From NCBI GenBank assembly GCA_945903265.1, contig CAMDNQ010000003.1, forward strand, positions 181,932-245,931: a stretch of 64,000 bases of DNA, read 5' to 3'. The notes under the pieces are model-generated. The model had not been told where the DNA came from and searched no databases. It saw only the letters and a program-made list of their open reading frames with translations. A program made the position numbers and the translations under genes. This stretch comes from Candidatus Sulfopaludibacter sp. SbA3. Lineage in GTDB: Bacteria; Acidobacteriota; Vicinamibacteria; Vicinamibacterales; UBA2999. Below, piece by piece: positions 43,216 through 51,484 of this stretch (the stretch's first letter is position 1; each line of letters starts with the position of its first letter).

Positions 43216-45393
43216 CTAGCGGCTGGCGCTGGCGGCACTGAGAACGCCGCCGCCGTACAGCCGCCGATAGTCGTCGGCGGTGCCCAGGATCCGCTTCACG
43301 TAGGTCTGGGTCTCGGGAAACGGAATATCGTCGATGAACTCGTCCTGCGTGAAGCCGGGACGCTCGTCGATCCAGCGGTCGATGCGGTGCTCGCCCGCGT
43401 TGTAGCTCGCCAGGGCGAAATGCGCACCGCCAAACCGGTCCATCAGGTCCCTGAAGTAGCGCATCCCCAGCCGGATATTCGTCTCCGGCTGCGTCAGGAT
43501 CGTCGCGGAATAGCGAATCCCAAGCTTGGCGGCGTACCGGCGGCCGGTCCCGGGAATCAACTGCATCAGGCCGACGGCGTTGGCCGATGACCGGACGTCA
43601 GGGGTGAACGTCGATTCCTGCGCGATGAGCGCGGTCATCAGATACGGATCCAGCTTGTGGGCGTCCGAGTACTTCCTGATGAGGGGCCAGTAATCGAGCG
43701 GAAAGATCACGCGGAGCACATCGGGCGGCAGCTGCTCGCCGCCCGCCGCCATGAACTGGGGATACGCCCGCCGCATGATCGTGATCGCGCCCCGGACGTC
43801 CACGAACCGGTCGTTCGCGCCGGGCGCGAGGCCGCGGCGATTGCGAATCCAGGCGACGGTGGCCTGCAGCGCGGCCGAATCCCCCCATGTGTCGCGCGCG
43901 TAGGCCACTTCGCGCAGCGCGTCATCGTGGAGACCTGCCGCGATCAGCGCCCGGATGACCGCATCGTTCGGGACGAGCGGCGGCATCGGCGCCGGATCGA
44001 CAGCGACGATCGCACGGACGCCCGGTTCCCGCCGCTCGGCAAGAAGCGCCGATGCGAGACGGCCGTAATACGAATTCAGATAATCGGCGGCGACGATGCG
44101 GTAGAGCGCGTTGGCGGCAGGGCGCGCGCCGAGCTGATCGCGCGATCGGGCGGCCCAGTACAGCCAGGAGGGCCGGTAGTCCGACCGGGGAAACGCGGCG
44201 GCAGCCGCCTCAAAGGTCTCGGCGGCGTCACCAAAGCGATCCTGCTTGTAGGCCAGCCAGCCGACTTTCCACGCCGCCCGATCGCCGTACCGGCTTTTCG
44301 GAAACCGCCGTGCCAGCTCGCGGAAGACCTGGTCGGCCGCCGCATCGTCGTCGTTCGTAATGTAGTGGGACGCCAGGTTGTTCAGCGTCTCCTCCGCCCA
44401 GCTGCTGTCGGGATGATCGGCGACGAGCTCGCGCGCCAGCCTGACGTAGTCGGTCTGATCGCCCAGAGCGCGCGTGGCGGTCAGATGAAAGAACCGCGCT
44501 TCCGCCTCGCGTGACGCGTCGTCCAGGTAAGGCGCCAGCGCTTCCCGCGCCGCGCGATGGCGTCCGAGGTAGTAGTCACACTCGGCCAGACGCAGGGCGA
44601 TCAACTCGCGGTCGTCTCGCGTAGCGGCACGGGCCAGCGCCGCGAACCCCGCCCGTGCCTGAGCCCACCGCCGCGCCGTAAACAGCTCCTCGGCGCGATC
44701 GCGCTCCAGCGTGAATCGTTCCGCCGGGATGAGGCCCGGGGTCAACAGCCGCTCCATGCCCGCCTGCGCGGTTGAGGCGTCGTCTGTGAGCGGAAATTCG
44801 TAGTACACGCGCTGGTAGGCGCGGTATGCCTTTTCACGCTCCCCGTCGGCCTCGAACGCCTGGGCAAGCTGCACCAGCGCCGCCTCTGGATCCGTGAGGT
44901 CTTCGTCGTCGACCAGATCTTCAAGAACGTCGATGGCACGCTCGGCGTGCCCGGCGGCGACGGCGGCCTCCGCCAGCCGCAGCGGAACCGCCTCCTCGAG
45001 ATACCCCGCAGGCGCGTTGCCGATTCCGCTCAATACGGCTTCCGCCTCCTGTGCCCGTCGCAGGCCCAGGAGGGCGATTCCGGTGTAATAGCGGCTGTAC
45101 GCTGCCAGCGGTGACGCCGCCAGATCGCTGGTCCTGACGAGTGGGAGGCCCGCGGCGAAATCATCGCTCGCGATGAGGGCGGCTCCACGGGCAAACCGTG
45201 CCGTGGGCGTCTCCCCCGTCTGGCGCCCCGGCGGCCGTGACATCGCGCTTTCCGGTACGAGCCAGTACAGCGAGGGATGGCTTGGTACGGGCGGATGATG
45301 TGTGGTCGTGAGACCGTTCTGAGCGCCGAGGCGCCCGCCGCTGGTGACAGCCAGCGCGACGAGCGTGCATGCGATGGGGAATGTCCTGTTCAA
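43216..45393 (-). CDS. slt: Slt-type soluble lytic murein transglycosylase
   Basis: The 725-residue protein has a signal peptide, a long alpha-superhelical region built of TPR-like repeats (ALLGLRRAQEAEAVL, AYRAYQRVYYEFP, ARRFPKSRYGDRAAWKVGWLAYKQ) and a C-terminal SLT catalytic domain. The catalytic Glu is in ALIAQESTF, followed by SANAVGLMQLIPGTG, ETNIRLGMRYFRDLM and ALASYNAGEHRIDRW. It cleaves peptidoglycan glycan strands to 1,6-anhydro products in the periplasm. It follows the GAF-like gene with a 4-bp overlap. Confidence 0.94.
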   Translation of the reverse strand: MNRTFPIACTLVALAVTSGGRLGAQNGLTTTHHPPVPSHPSLYWLVPESAMSRPPGRQTGETPTARFARGAALIASDDFAAGLPLVRTSDLAASPLAAYSRYYTGIALLGLRRAQEAEAVLSGIGNAPAGYLEEAVPLRLAEAAVAAGHAERAIDVLEDLVDDEDLTDPEAALVQLAQAFEADGEREKAYRAYQRVYYEFPLTDDASTAQAGMERLLTPGLIPAERFTLERDRAEELFTARRWAQARAGFAALARAATRDDRELIALRLAECDYYLGRHRAAREALAPYLDDASREAEARFFHLTATRALGDQTDYVRLARELVADHPDSSWAEETLNNLASHYITNDDDAAADQVFRELARRFPKSRYGDRAAWKVGWLAYKQDRFGDAAETFEAAAAAFPRSDYRPSWLYWAARSRDQLGARPAANALYRIVAADYLNSYYGRLASALLAERREPGVRAIVAVDPAPMPPLVPNDAVIRALIAAGLHDDALREVAYARDTWGDSAALQATVAWIRNRRGLAPGANDRFVDVRGAITIMRRAYPQFMAAGGEQLPPDVLRVIFPLDYWPLIRKYSDAHKLDPYLMTALIAQESTFTPDVRSSANAVGLMQLIPGTGRRYAAKLGIRYSATILTQPETNIRLGMRYFRDLMDRFGGAHFALASYNAGEHRIDRWIDERPGFTQDEFIDDIPFPETQTYVKRILGTADDYRRLYGGGVLSAASASR

Positions 45394-45800
45394 ATGACTC
45401 CCGAGACCGTCTTCTGGTGGTCGCGCTGGCGGTCGATACGAGGCGGAATAAGGCCGAGCGCTTTGTGGAGCGTCATCGATTCGAGGGCGCGGCTCGCATA
45501 ACTCGTCAAGATGTCGATTGCCGCACTCGCGGAGGCGTCCGCAGGATTGGCGAAGAGCATAGCCACAACTCTCCCGCCGACGTTGAGATGGAATGGACGG
45601 CCCGCCTGGATGGGCGGCTCACACGTGTGGCGCCACGCCTGAAGAGCTGAGCCTTTCACGATGAACAAGGTGGCTGAAGAATCGCGCCGCCGAGCGCAGT
45701 CAACTACCCACTGCAGGACCTCGACAAGGGTGGAGGCCTCATCGAGACGATGCAGATCGGACGCGACATCGACTGTCACGATGAGCTCATTATACGGCAC
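45390..45800 (-). CDS. Hypothetical small GAF-like protein
   Basis: The 136-residue protein reads LVEVLQWVVDCARRRDSSATLFIVKGSALQAW, then FHLNVGGRVVAMLFANPAD and IDILTSYASRALESMTLHKAL. This resembles the N-terminal GAF-like sensor segment of larger acidobacterial proteins (A-LFIV-G---AW, V-VL-A), but here it stands alone. No catalytic residue or membrane segment is seen. It overlaps the slt gene by 4 bp and diverges from the BON gene. The function is unknown and the GAF label is tentative. Confidence 0.6.
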   Translation of the reverse strand: MPYNELIVTVDVASDLHRLDEASTLVEVLQWVVDCARRRDSSATLFIVKGSALQAWRHTCEPPIQAGRPFHLNVGGRVVAMLFANPADASASAAIDILTSYASRALESMTLHKALGLIPPRIDRQRDHQKTVSGVI

Positions 45801-45833
45801 GACGGATGCTAGTCCGGGTGTTGGAGGCCGTCT

Positions 45834-46274
45834 ATGTTTCGAGCTCTACTGCGCATCGTCCTGGTGATCGTGATAGTCGCGGCGATCGCGGCGTTCTTCG
45901 TCGGTTACCGATTCGGCGGCGGCGACCGCGCGATCGAGACCGACCCGGTAGTCGGGACGAGCGGTCCGGATCTCGACCCCGACATCGACGTCGACCGCGC
46001 GCGCGAAACGGGGGCGCGAGTTGGCGAAAGCATCGCCGTCGCGGCCGGCACCGCCGGACGCATGGCCAGCGAGGCTGCCCTCAGCGCGAAGATCAAGTCG
46101 AAAGTCCTCCTTGATGACACCCTTGAGACGACCGGATTCGACGTTGATACGTCCGGCAGTGAAGTGACCGTCCAAGGCACCGTGGAATCGCAGGAACAGC
46201 GTGAGCGTCTTCTGCGACTGGTCCGCGAGACCGACGGCGTCACAACGGTGAACGACCAGCTGGTCGTGCGGTAG
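45834..46274 (+). CDS. BON-domain membrane-anchored protein
   Basis: The 146-residue protein has an N-terminal membrane helix (about residues 5-26, LLRIVLVIVIVAAIAAFFVGY), an acidic spacer and one BON domain: AALSAKIKSKVLLDD, TSGSEVTVQGTVESQEQRERLLRLV and DGVTTVNDQLVV. BON domains bind lipid or peptidoglycan and appear in osmotic-stress proteins such as OsmY. It is probably anchored in the inner membrane facing the periplasm. A strong hairpin follows 28 bp after the stop. Confidence 0.85.
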   Translation: MFRALLRIVLVIVIVAAIAAFFVGYRFGGGDRAIETDPVVGTSGPDLDPDIDVDRARETGARVGESIAVAAGTAGRMASEAALSAKIKSKVLLDDTLETTGFDVDTSGSEVTVQGTVESQEQRERLLRLVRETDGVTTVNDQLVVR

Positions 46275-46302
46275 GACGCTCCGTCAGGCGACCCTCCGCG
46301 AT

Positions 46303-46334
46303 AAAATGCCGGCGACATGCATCGCCGGCATTTT
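46303..46334 (+). terminator. 13-bp perfect hairpin enclosing the next gene's start codon
   Basis: AAAATGCCGGCGA (46303-46315) pairs perfectly with TCGCCGGCATTTT (46322-46334) across a CATGCA loop. The GC stem followed by TTTT is terminator-like for the BON gene. The ATG of the next gene (46317-46319) lies in the loop. Confidence 0.7.
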
Positions 46335-46859
46335 CTGATGACCCTCGGCGCCATCTCCATCCCGGCGCCTTTCCTCGAGGCTGCCCTCGCCGGGCAGGGG
46401 TACGCCATCTCGGAACCCGAACGCCTCATGGCGGCGATCCAGGACGGCGGCAAGATCATGTATTGGCTTCCGACGGCGAGTGCCGCCGACTCGCGGCGCC
46501 TGGGTGACGCCCTCCGCGCACTCCGGGTGCCGCTCAACGAAATCTGGACCAGCCGGGCGACGGTCTGCCGTCAGGCAGCCGAAGCGGCCTTTGCCGGCAT
46601 CGACATCGCCGCGGCCACTGAACTGGATTTCAAGCCGGACGAACTGCTGCGCACGCCACCGGCGCCGGGCAACAACCGTGTGCTGGTGGGCCAGCGGATG
46701 CCGCTTGAAGCCGCCGCCGGCCGCCGTTTCCCGGAATCGATGCTGCCGGATGGGGCGATGGCGATTTTTCTTCCGGGAACCGAGATATCCCTGCTGGGAA
46801 CCGTCACCGGCGCCCGGATCATCCGCGGCGCGGAAGCCCGCGGCGCCCTATCGCGTTAG
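46317..46859 (+). CDS. Degenerate histidine-phosphatase-like protein with Tat-type signal
   Basis: The 180-residue protein starts MHRRHFLMTLGAISIPAPFLEAALA, a twin-arginine signal. The rest follows the phosphoglycerate-mutase/histidine-phosphatase pattern (LGDALRALRVPLNEIWTSRATVCRQAAEAAF, then LLRTPPAPGNNRVLVGQRMPLEAA, PDGAMAIFLPG). The catalytic RHG is replaced by residues of the KIMYWLPTAS stretch, and the second His of the active site is also not where expected (GQRMP). It is probably not a phosphatase; binding of a phosphorylated ligand is possible. Its last 12 bp overlap the convergent CoA-transferase gene. Confidence 0.6.
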   Translation: MHRRHFLMTLGAISIPAPFLEAALAGQGYAISEPERLMAAIQDGGKIMYWLPTASAADSRRLGDALRALRVPLNEIWTSRATVCRQAAEAAFAGIDIAAATELDFKPDELLRTPPAPGNNRVLVGQRMPLEAAAGRRFPESMLPDGAMAIFLPGTEISLLGTVTGARIIRGAEARGALSR

Positions 46860-48005
46860 CCCGAACTCCCTGAACACCGCGTCCGTGTGCTCGCCGAGGC
46901 GCGGCGCGCGGCGACGCACGTCGGGCGGTGTCGCGCTCATCTTGATCGGCGATCCGAGCGCACGCATCGATCCGAGCGAGGGGTGCTCCACATCAACGAC
47001 CATTTCCCGCGCGACGATGTGGGGGTCGGCGAAGACGGCCGCATAGTCGTTAATTGGACCGCACGGGATATCCCGGCCTCCAAGCATTTCGAGCCAGTGC
47101 GCCCGTGGCTGTGCGCTCGTCACGGACTCGATCAGCGCCGCAAGGGCCACCTTGTTCCGGACGCGGCTCGGGTTGTCCGCGTACTCGGGCGCCTGCGTCC
47201 ACTCCGGATGCCCGAGCGCCTCGCAGAGGCGCTCGAACAACTTGTTGTTCGACGCGCCAATCGTGATGTAACCGTCCGCGCATTGAATGGCCTGATACGG
47301 CGCCACCATGCGATGTGCGGACCCGAGCGGGCCGGGGATCCCGCCCCCGGCAAAAAACTCCGTCGCTTCCCAGACCGACAGCGCGACGCCGGCTTCGACG
47401 AGAGAGGTATCGACCCACTGCCCCGCACCCGTGCGGTCGCGATGCGCCAGCGCGGCAAGAATGCCCGTGGCCGCGAACAACGCTGCGCCCAGGTCGGTCA
47501 GTGGAATGCCCGATTTCATGGGCGGACCCCCGGCTTCGCCGGTCACGGACATGATGCCGGCGACGCCCTGGGCGATCAGGTCGAGTCCCCCCTTCGCGCG
47601 ATCCGGCCCTGTCTGGCCGTAGCCGGAAATCGAGCCGTAAATGAGCCGGGGGTTGCGTGCGGACAGCGTCGCGTAATCGAGGCCGAACGACGCCATCACG
47701 CCGGGGCGGCTGTTCTCGGCGAAGATGTCGGCCGACGCCGCCAGGCGCGCGGCAATCCCGCGGCCTTCGGCAGTCTTGAGGTCCAGCACGATACTGCGCT
47801 TGCCACGGTTCACCGCGTTGTACGCCGGTGTGTCGTTGCCGACGCCGCCCGGCATCCGGCGCGTCATGTCTCCGTCGGGCGGCTCGATCTTGATGACGTC
47901 GGCGCCGAGGTCGGCCAGCAGCATCGTACAGAACGGCCCCGCCATCACCTGCGTGAGATCGATCACGCGCACGCCCGCGAGCGCACCGGCCGTCGTCGTC
48001 TGCAT
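46848..48005 (-). CDS. CaiB/BaiF-family CoA transferase (type III)
   Basis: The 385-residue protein is a type III CoA transferase: GVRVIDLTQVMAGPFCTMLLADLGADVIKIEPPDGDMTR, NRGKRSIVLDLKTAEGR, YGSISGYGQTGP and SGIPLTDLGAALFA, whose Asp is the likely catalytic residue that forms an aspartyl-CoA thioester. GHPEW and DVEHPSLG also fit. The start at 48003-48005 (MQTTTAGALAG) was preferred over an upstream in-frame ATG. It diverges from an enoyl-CoA hydratase gene 23 bp away, so the two may serve one acyl-CoA pathway. Substrates are unknown. Confidence 0.92.
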   Translation of the reverse strand: MQTTTAGALAGVRVIDLTQVMAGPFCTMLLADLGADVIKIEPPDGDMTRRMPGGVGNDTPAYNAVNRGKRSIVLDLKTAEGRGIAARLAASADIFAENSRPGVMASFGLDYATLSARNPRLIYGSISGYGQTGPDRAKGGLDLIAQGVAGIMSVTGEAGGPPMKSGIPLTDLGAALFAATGILAALAHRDRTGAGQWVDTSLVEAGVALSVWEATEFFAGGGIPGPLGSAHRMVAPYQAIQCADGYITIGASNNKLFERLCEALGHPEWTQAPEYADNPSRVRNKVALAALIESVTSAQPRAHWLEMLGGRDIPCGPINDYAAVFADPHIVAREMVVDVEHPSLGSMRALGSPIKMSATPPDVRRRAPRLGEHTDAVFREFGLTR

Positions 48006-48028
48006 GGTGGCTATGATAAGAGTTACGC

Positions 48029-48814
48029 GTGTCTGACGCCGAAACGATCTTCGAGCTCGAGCCTCCGCTTGCATTCGTGACGCTGAACCGTCCCCATGCG
48101 CGGAACGCGATGACCTGGGGCATGTATGACGCGCTTGGCGCCGCGTGCGAAGAGGTGGATCGCAACGACGCGATTCGCGTCTTCATCCTCCGCGGCGCGG
48201 GCGGCAAGGCGTTCGCCGCCGGCACTGACATCTCGCAGTTCCAGCAGTTCAAGAGCCCTCAGGACGGCGTCAAGTACGAGCAGCACATCAGCGACGTGCT
48301 CGATCGGCTCGAACGGGTCGCCAAGCCGACCATCGCCCAGATCGAAGGCGTGGCCGTGGGCGCGGGCTGCGCGATTTCGGTCGCCTGCGATCTACGCGTG
48401 GCTACGCCCGAGTCGACATTCGGCATCCCGATCGCCCGGACACTCGGCAACTGCGTGACCGGGGCGGCGTACAGCCGCCTCGTCGAAACGATCGGACCAG
48501 CACACGCCAAGGACATGCTCTACACCGGCCGCCTGTTCAGCGCGGCCGACGCGATGCGCACCGGTCTTCTCACCCAGGTGGTCCCCGCCAGCGAGATTGC
48601 GAGTGTCGTGCGGACCCTCGCGACCAGCATCGCGGCCAATGCCCCGCTGACGATCCGCGCGACGAAGGAGATGACGCGCCGGCTGATGGCCAAGCGGAGA
48701 ATCGCCTCGCCCGAGGCGAAAGATCTGATTGAGTTGTGTTACGGGAGCGAGGACTTCAAGGAAGGGGTGGACGCTTTCCTGGGAAAGCGTCCACCTGTCT
48801 GGCAAGGACGTTAG
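48029..48814 (+). CDS. Enoyl-CoA hydratase/isomerase (crotonase family)
   Basis: The 261-residue protein starts at GTG 48029 and has the crotonase features: LNRPHARNAMTWGMYDALGAAC, FAAGTDISQFQQF (oxyanion hole), IEGVAVGAGCAISVACDLRVATPESTFGIPIARTLGNC and a C-terminal helix with DAFLGKRPPVW. Family members hydrate or isomerise enoyl-CoA in beta-oxidation or aromatic and branched-chain catabolism. The exact substrate is not clear. It diverges from the CoA-transferase gene and its end overlaps the convergent lectin-like gene by 4 bp. Confidence 0.88.
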   Translation: MSDAETIFELEPPLAFVTLNRPHARNAMTWGMYDALGAACEEVDRNDAIRVFILRGAGGKAFAAGTDISQFQQFKSPQDGVKYEQHISDVLDRLERVAKPTIAQIEGVAVGAGCAISVACDLRVATPESTFGIPIARTLGNCVTGAAYSRLVETIGPAHAKDMLYTGRLFSAADAMRTGLLTQVVPASEIASVVRTLATSIAANAPLTIRATKEMTRRLMAKRRIASPEAKDLIELCYGSEDFKEGVDAFLGKRPPVWQGR

Positions 48815-49491
48815 TTCGCGGCGAAGCAGTAGAACAGCCCGGCGCCGCCCGTCTTCACGAGCGCTTCCTGGCTGCAGCCGGCCGACGAGTGCGTGGCGTT
48901 CCACGAGGCATTGGCTCCGCCAAGCCGATCGTGGTGGCCGAGCATGGCGTTCCCCATGGCGTTGCTCGTCCAGTTGGCGCAGGTCGTGATGGCGGCATTG
49001 CCCGGCACCACGCGGCCCGTCGAATCGGAGCCGGTGAGCATGTCGTGCTGGTTCGGCATGTCGCCGACGCCATTCACGAGGCCGCCCTTTTCGTTCATCG
49101 CCGTCGGCTTCCGCACGTTGTTCCGATCGGCGTGCAGGTCCTCGAGGTTGCCCGCGATCAGCTGACCCTTCGCGTTGTACCAGGGACCGCTGCCGATCCG
49201 GTCGCGCGCGTTGACCGGCGGCAGGTTGCCCGCCGCAGCCTGGCTCAGATACGCACGCCAGGTGCGATTGCCCTGGCCCGCAGCGGCGCCCAGGGTCTGG
49301 CAGATCTTGTCGGCTCCGGCCAGGCCACCCAGATTGGCGCCGTCACCAGATCCCGCACTCGTAATGAAAAAACTCATCGGCGCCGGCGGCGCTGCCGGTG
49401 CGGCCGGTGCCTGCCCCTGGCCGTACACGGCGGGGGTCGTCAGGACGGCGGACAGCACGATCGCGGCGGACAAAGCAAGCTTCTGTCGCAT
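48811..49491 (-). CDS. Secreted DUF1554/endostatin-like ('lectin') protein
   Basis: The 226-residue protein has a signal peptide (MRQKLALSAAIVLSAVLTTPAVYG) and an Ala/Pro linker, then a Cys-containing C-terminal domain: FFITSAGSGDGANLGGLAGADKICQTLGA, RTWRAYLS, RDRIGSGPWYNAKG, NVRKPTA, CANWTSNAMGNAMLGHHDR and GAGLFYC. This is the C-type-lectin-like fold related to endostatin found in several bacterial phyla and often labelled 'lectin'. It is probably exported. Ligand and role are unknown. Confidence 0.75.
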   Translation of the reverse strand: MRQKLALSAAIVLSAVLTTPAVYGQGQAPAAPAAPPAPMSFFITSAGSGDGANLGGLAGADKICQTLGAAAGQGNRTWRAYLSQAAAGNLPPVNARDRIGSGPWYNAKGQLIAGNLEDLHADRNNVRKPTAMNEKGGLVNGVGDMPNQHDMLTGSDSTGRVVPGNAAITTCANWTSNAMGNAMLGHHDRLGGANASWNATHSSAGCSQEALVKTGGAGLFYCFAAN

Positions 49492-49625
49492 TCGATTCCC
49501 TCGTATTTGTGATGTTGAAGGCCAGAAAAAGGTCGAGCGGTTCCCGGCCGCTCACTATAGCCCATTTCCACCTTGACGCCGGCGCGAAGGAGATTTACCG
49601 TTTCGTCCGTCCGAGGAGGACGCCT

Positions 49626-50633
49626 ATGAATCGCTGGTTTCGTGCTGTCTGCGTGCCTGCCGTTGCACTGTTTGTCATCGCGGTCGTGTTGCCGGCGCTG
49701 ACCGTCGCGCAGGGGCCTGCCCCGGTGCCGCCTCCCGGCCCCACGCTGGTCGCGGCGCAGAAGGCGCTCCCCTGGGCCTTCCCGATCGCCGCCCCCGGAC
49801 AGACCCGCCATGACGACGGCAAGGTACAGATGCTGCCTGGCGCCGCGCGCGGATTCACGGTCCCCGAGATCAACGACCCCTTTGCGCCGCCCGACTGGTT
49901 CCCGAACGAGCATCCGGCGGCGCCGCCCATCGTGGCCACGGGCCGGCGGCCTGAGGTGCGCGCGTGCGGTCAGTGCCACATGCTGCACGGCCTCGGGCAT
50001 CCCGAATCCTCGAGCCTTGCGGGATTGCCGGCCGCCTACATCCGTCAGCAGATGGAAGACTTCAAGACAGACGCGCGCAAGAACTCTCCCCTCATGTCGG
50101 GCATGGCCCGGGCGATGACGCCGAAGGAGCTCGAGGATTCGGCGAACTACTACGCGAGCATCCCGATGCAGAAATGGACGCGCATCGTCGAGGCCGCCGA
50201 CGTCCCCAAGACGTTCGTGGGGCCGGGCAACATGCGCTTCGTCGACACGAAGCAGACCGGCACAGAGCCGATCGCAGGCCGCATCATCGAGTTACCCGAG
50301 GATGCCGAGCACGCCGAGCTGCGCGATCCGCACTCCCCGTTCATGGCGTACGTGCCGCCGGGCAGCATCAAGCGCGGTGAGCAGCTGGTCGCCGGCGGCA
50401 ACGGCCGGACCGTGCGCTGCACGATCTGCCACGGCGCCGACCTCAAGGGAATGGGACCGGTTCCCGGTCTCGCCGGGCGGTCACCGATCTATATCGTGCG
50501 GCAGCTATACAGCTTCCAGCAGGCAGGCCTTCGCGACGGACTCTGGGCCGACCTGATGAAGGACGCGGTCGCGAAGCTGACGGTCGACGACATGGTCGCC
50601 ATCGCGGCCTACACCGCGTCCCGCCAACCGTAG
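49626..50633 (+). CDS. Periplasmic di-haem cytochrome c
   Basis: The 335-residue protein has a signal peptide (MNRWFRAVCVPAVALFVIAVVLPALTVA) and two haem c motifs, CGQCH (Cys114-His118) and CTICH (Cys265-His269). The sequence around each (IRQQMEDFKTDARKNSPLMSGMAR, IVRQLYSFQQAGLRDG) shows an internal duplication of two class I-like cytochrome domains, each with a distal Met candidate. It probably carries electrons in the periplasm. GAGGAGG lies before the ATG. The partner oxidoreductase is not adjacent. The FDH-like gene 2 kb downstream is a possible but unproven donor. Confidence 0.88.
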   Translation: MNRWFRAVCVPAVALFVIAVVLPALTVAQGPAPVPPPGPTLVAAQKALPWAFPIAAPGQTRHDDGKVQMLPGAARGFTVPEINDPFAPPDWFPNEHPAAPPIVATGRRPEVRACGQCHMLHGLGHPESSSLAGLPAAYIRQQMEDFKTDARKNSPLMSGMARAMTPKELEDSANYYASIPMQKWTRIVEAADVPKTFVGPGNMRFVDTKQTGTEPIAGRIIELPEDAEHAELRDPHSPFMAYVPPGSIKRGEQLVAGGNGRTVRCTICHGADLKGMGPVPGLAGRSPIYIVRQLYSFQQAGLRDGLWADLMKDAVAKLTVDDMVAIAAYTASRQP

Positions 50634-50658
50634 TTGGTGGTTGGTGGTTGGTAGTTAA
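50631..50658. repeat. Four 7-bp units bridging the cytochrome and fdhD 3' ends
   Basis: TAGTTGG, TGGTTGG, TGGTTGG and TAGTTAA start at the cytochrome stop codon and end inside the fdhD stop region, filling the whole convergent gap. Confidence 0.85.
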
Positions 50659-51458
50659 AGAACTTTGACCCGCTCGGGGTGCGTGTAGACGTTAAAACGC
50701 GCACCCCGCACGAACCCGATCAGCGTCATCCCGCATTCCGCCGCCAGCTCGATGGCCAGGCTGGACGGCGCCGACACCGCCGCGACGAGCGCAAGCCCTC
50801 CGAGAAATGCTTTCTGGACGATCTCGAATGACGATCGCCCGCTCACGAACAACATCCCCTCGCTCAGCGGCAGCCGCCGCTCCTGCAGCATGCGGCCAAT
50901 CAGCTTATCGACCGCGTTGTGGCGGCCCACGTCTTCCGCGCTGATCTGAAGCTGGCCTGATCTGTCGAAGATGCCGGCCGCGTGCAGCCCGCCGGTCTCC
51001 GCGAACGCACGCTGCGCGGCGCGGAGTCGATCGGGCAGCTGCACGATCACGTCGGCGCCTACGCTCCATCCGATCGGGAGCGGCGGCGCGTCCACATCGA
51101 GCGACTCCAGCGTCCGGCGGCCGCACATCCCGCAGGAGGAGTTCATCGCCACCTGCCGCCGCTGGCCAAGCAGTTCGGGAACGATGGCGGCGCGGGCGTC
51201 GGAGAGCGTCACGTTGACGACATTCGGCGCGTCCCCCTCGTCGATGCGCACCAGGTCGTCCGCCGACCGGATGACACTCTCGGTGAACAGGAACCCCGCG
51301 GCGAGATCGCGGTCGGCGCCAGGCGTGCGCATGATGACGGAGAACGGCTCGCCGTGCAGCCGCACTTCGAGCGGCGCTTCGGCGGCGACCTGATCGGTCG
51401 TCTGCGACGACTGATTCGCCTCGACGCGCCGCACATCCACGGTGACGATGCCGGTCAT
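50655..51458 (-). CDS. fdhD: Formate dehydrogenase accessory sulfurtransferase FdhD
   Basis: The 267-residue protein has the FdhD hallmarks: APLEVRLHGEPFSVIMRTPGADRDLAAGFLFTE, the sulfur-carrying CGMCG motif, EDVGRHNAVDKLIG and SGRSSFEIVQKAF. It passes sulfur from a cysteine desulfurase to the molybdenum/tungsten cofactor of formate dehydrogenases. The start MTGIVTVDV (51456-51458) was chosen; an ATG 36 bp further upstream is possible. It diverges from the MFS gene that leads into an FdhF-type oxidoreductase, which is likely its client. Confidence 0.93.
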   Translation of the reverse strand: MTGIVTVDVRRVEANQSSQTTDQVAAEAPLEVRLHGEPFSVIMRTPGADRDLAAGFLFTESVIRSADDLVRIDEGDAPNVVNVTLSDARAAIVPELLGQRRQVAMNSSCGMCGRRTLESLDVDAPPLPIGWSVGADVIVQLPDRLRAAQRAFAETGGLHAAGIFDRSGQLQISAEDVGRHNAVDKLIGRMLQERRLPLSEGMLFVSGRSSFEIVQKAFLGGLALVAAVSAPSSLAIELAAECGMTLIGFVRGARFNVYTHPERVKVL

Positions 51459-51484
51459 GGGGCGAGTATTGTATGCTCCGCGCC

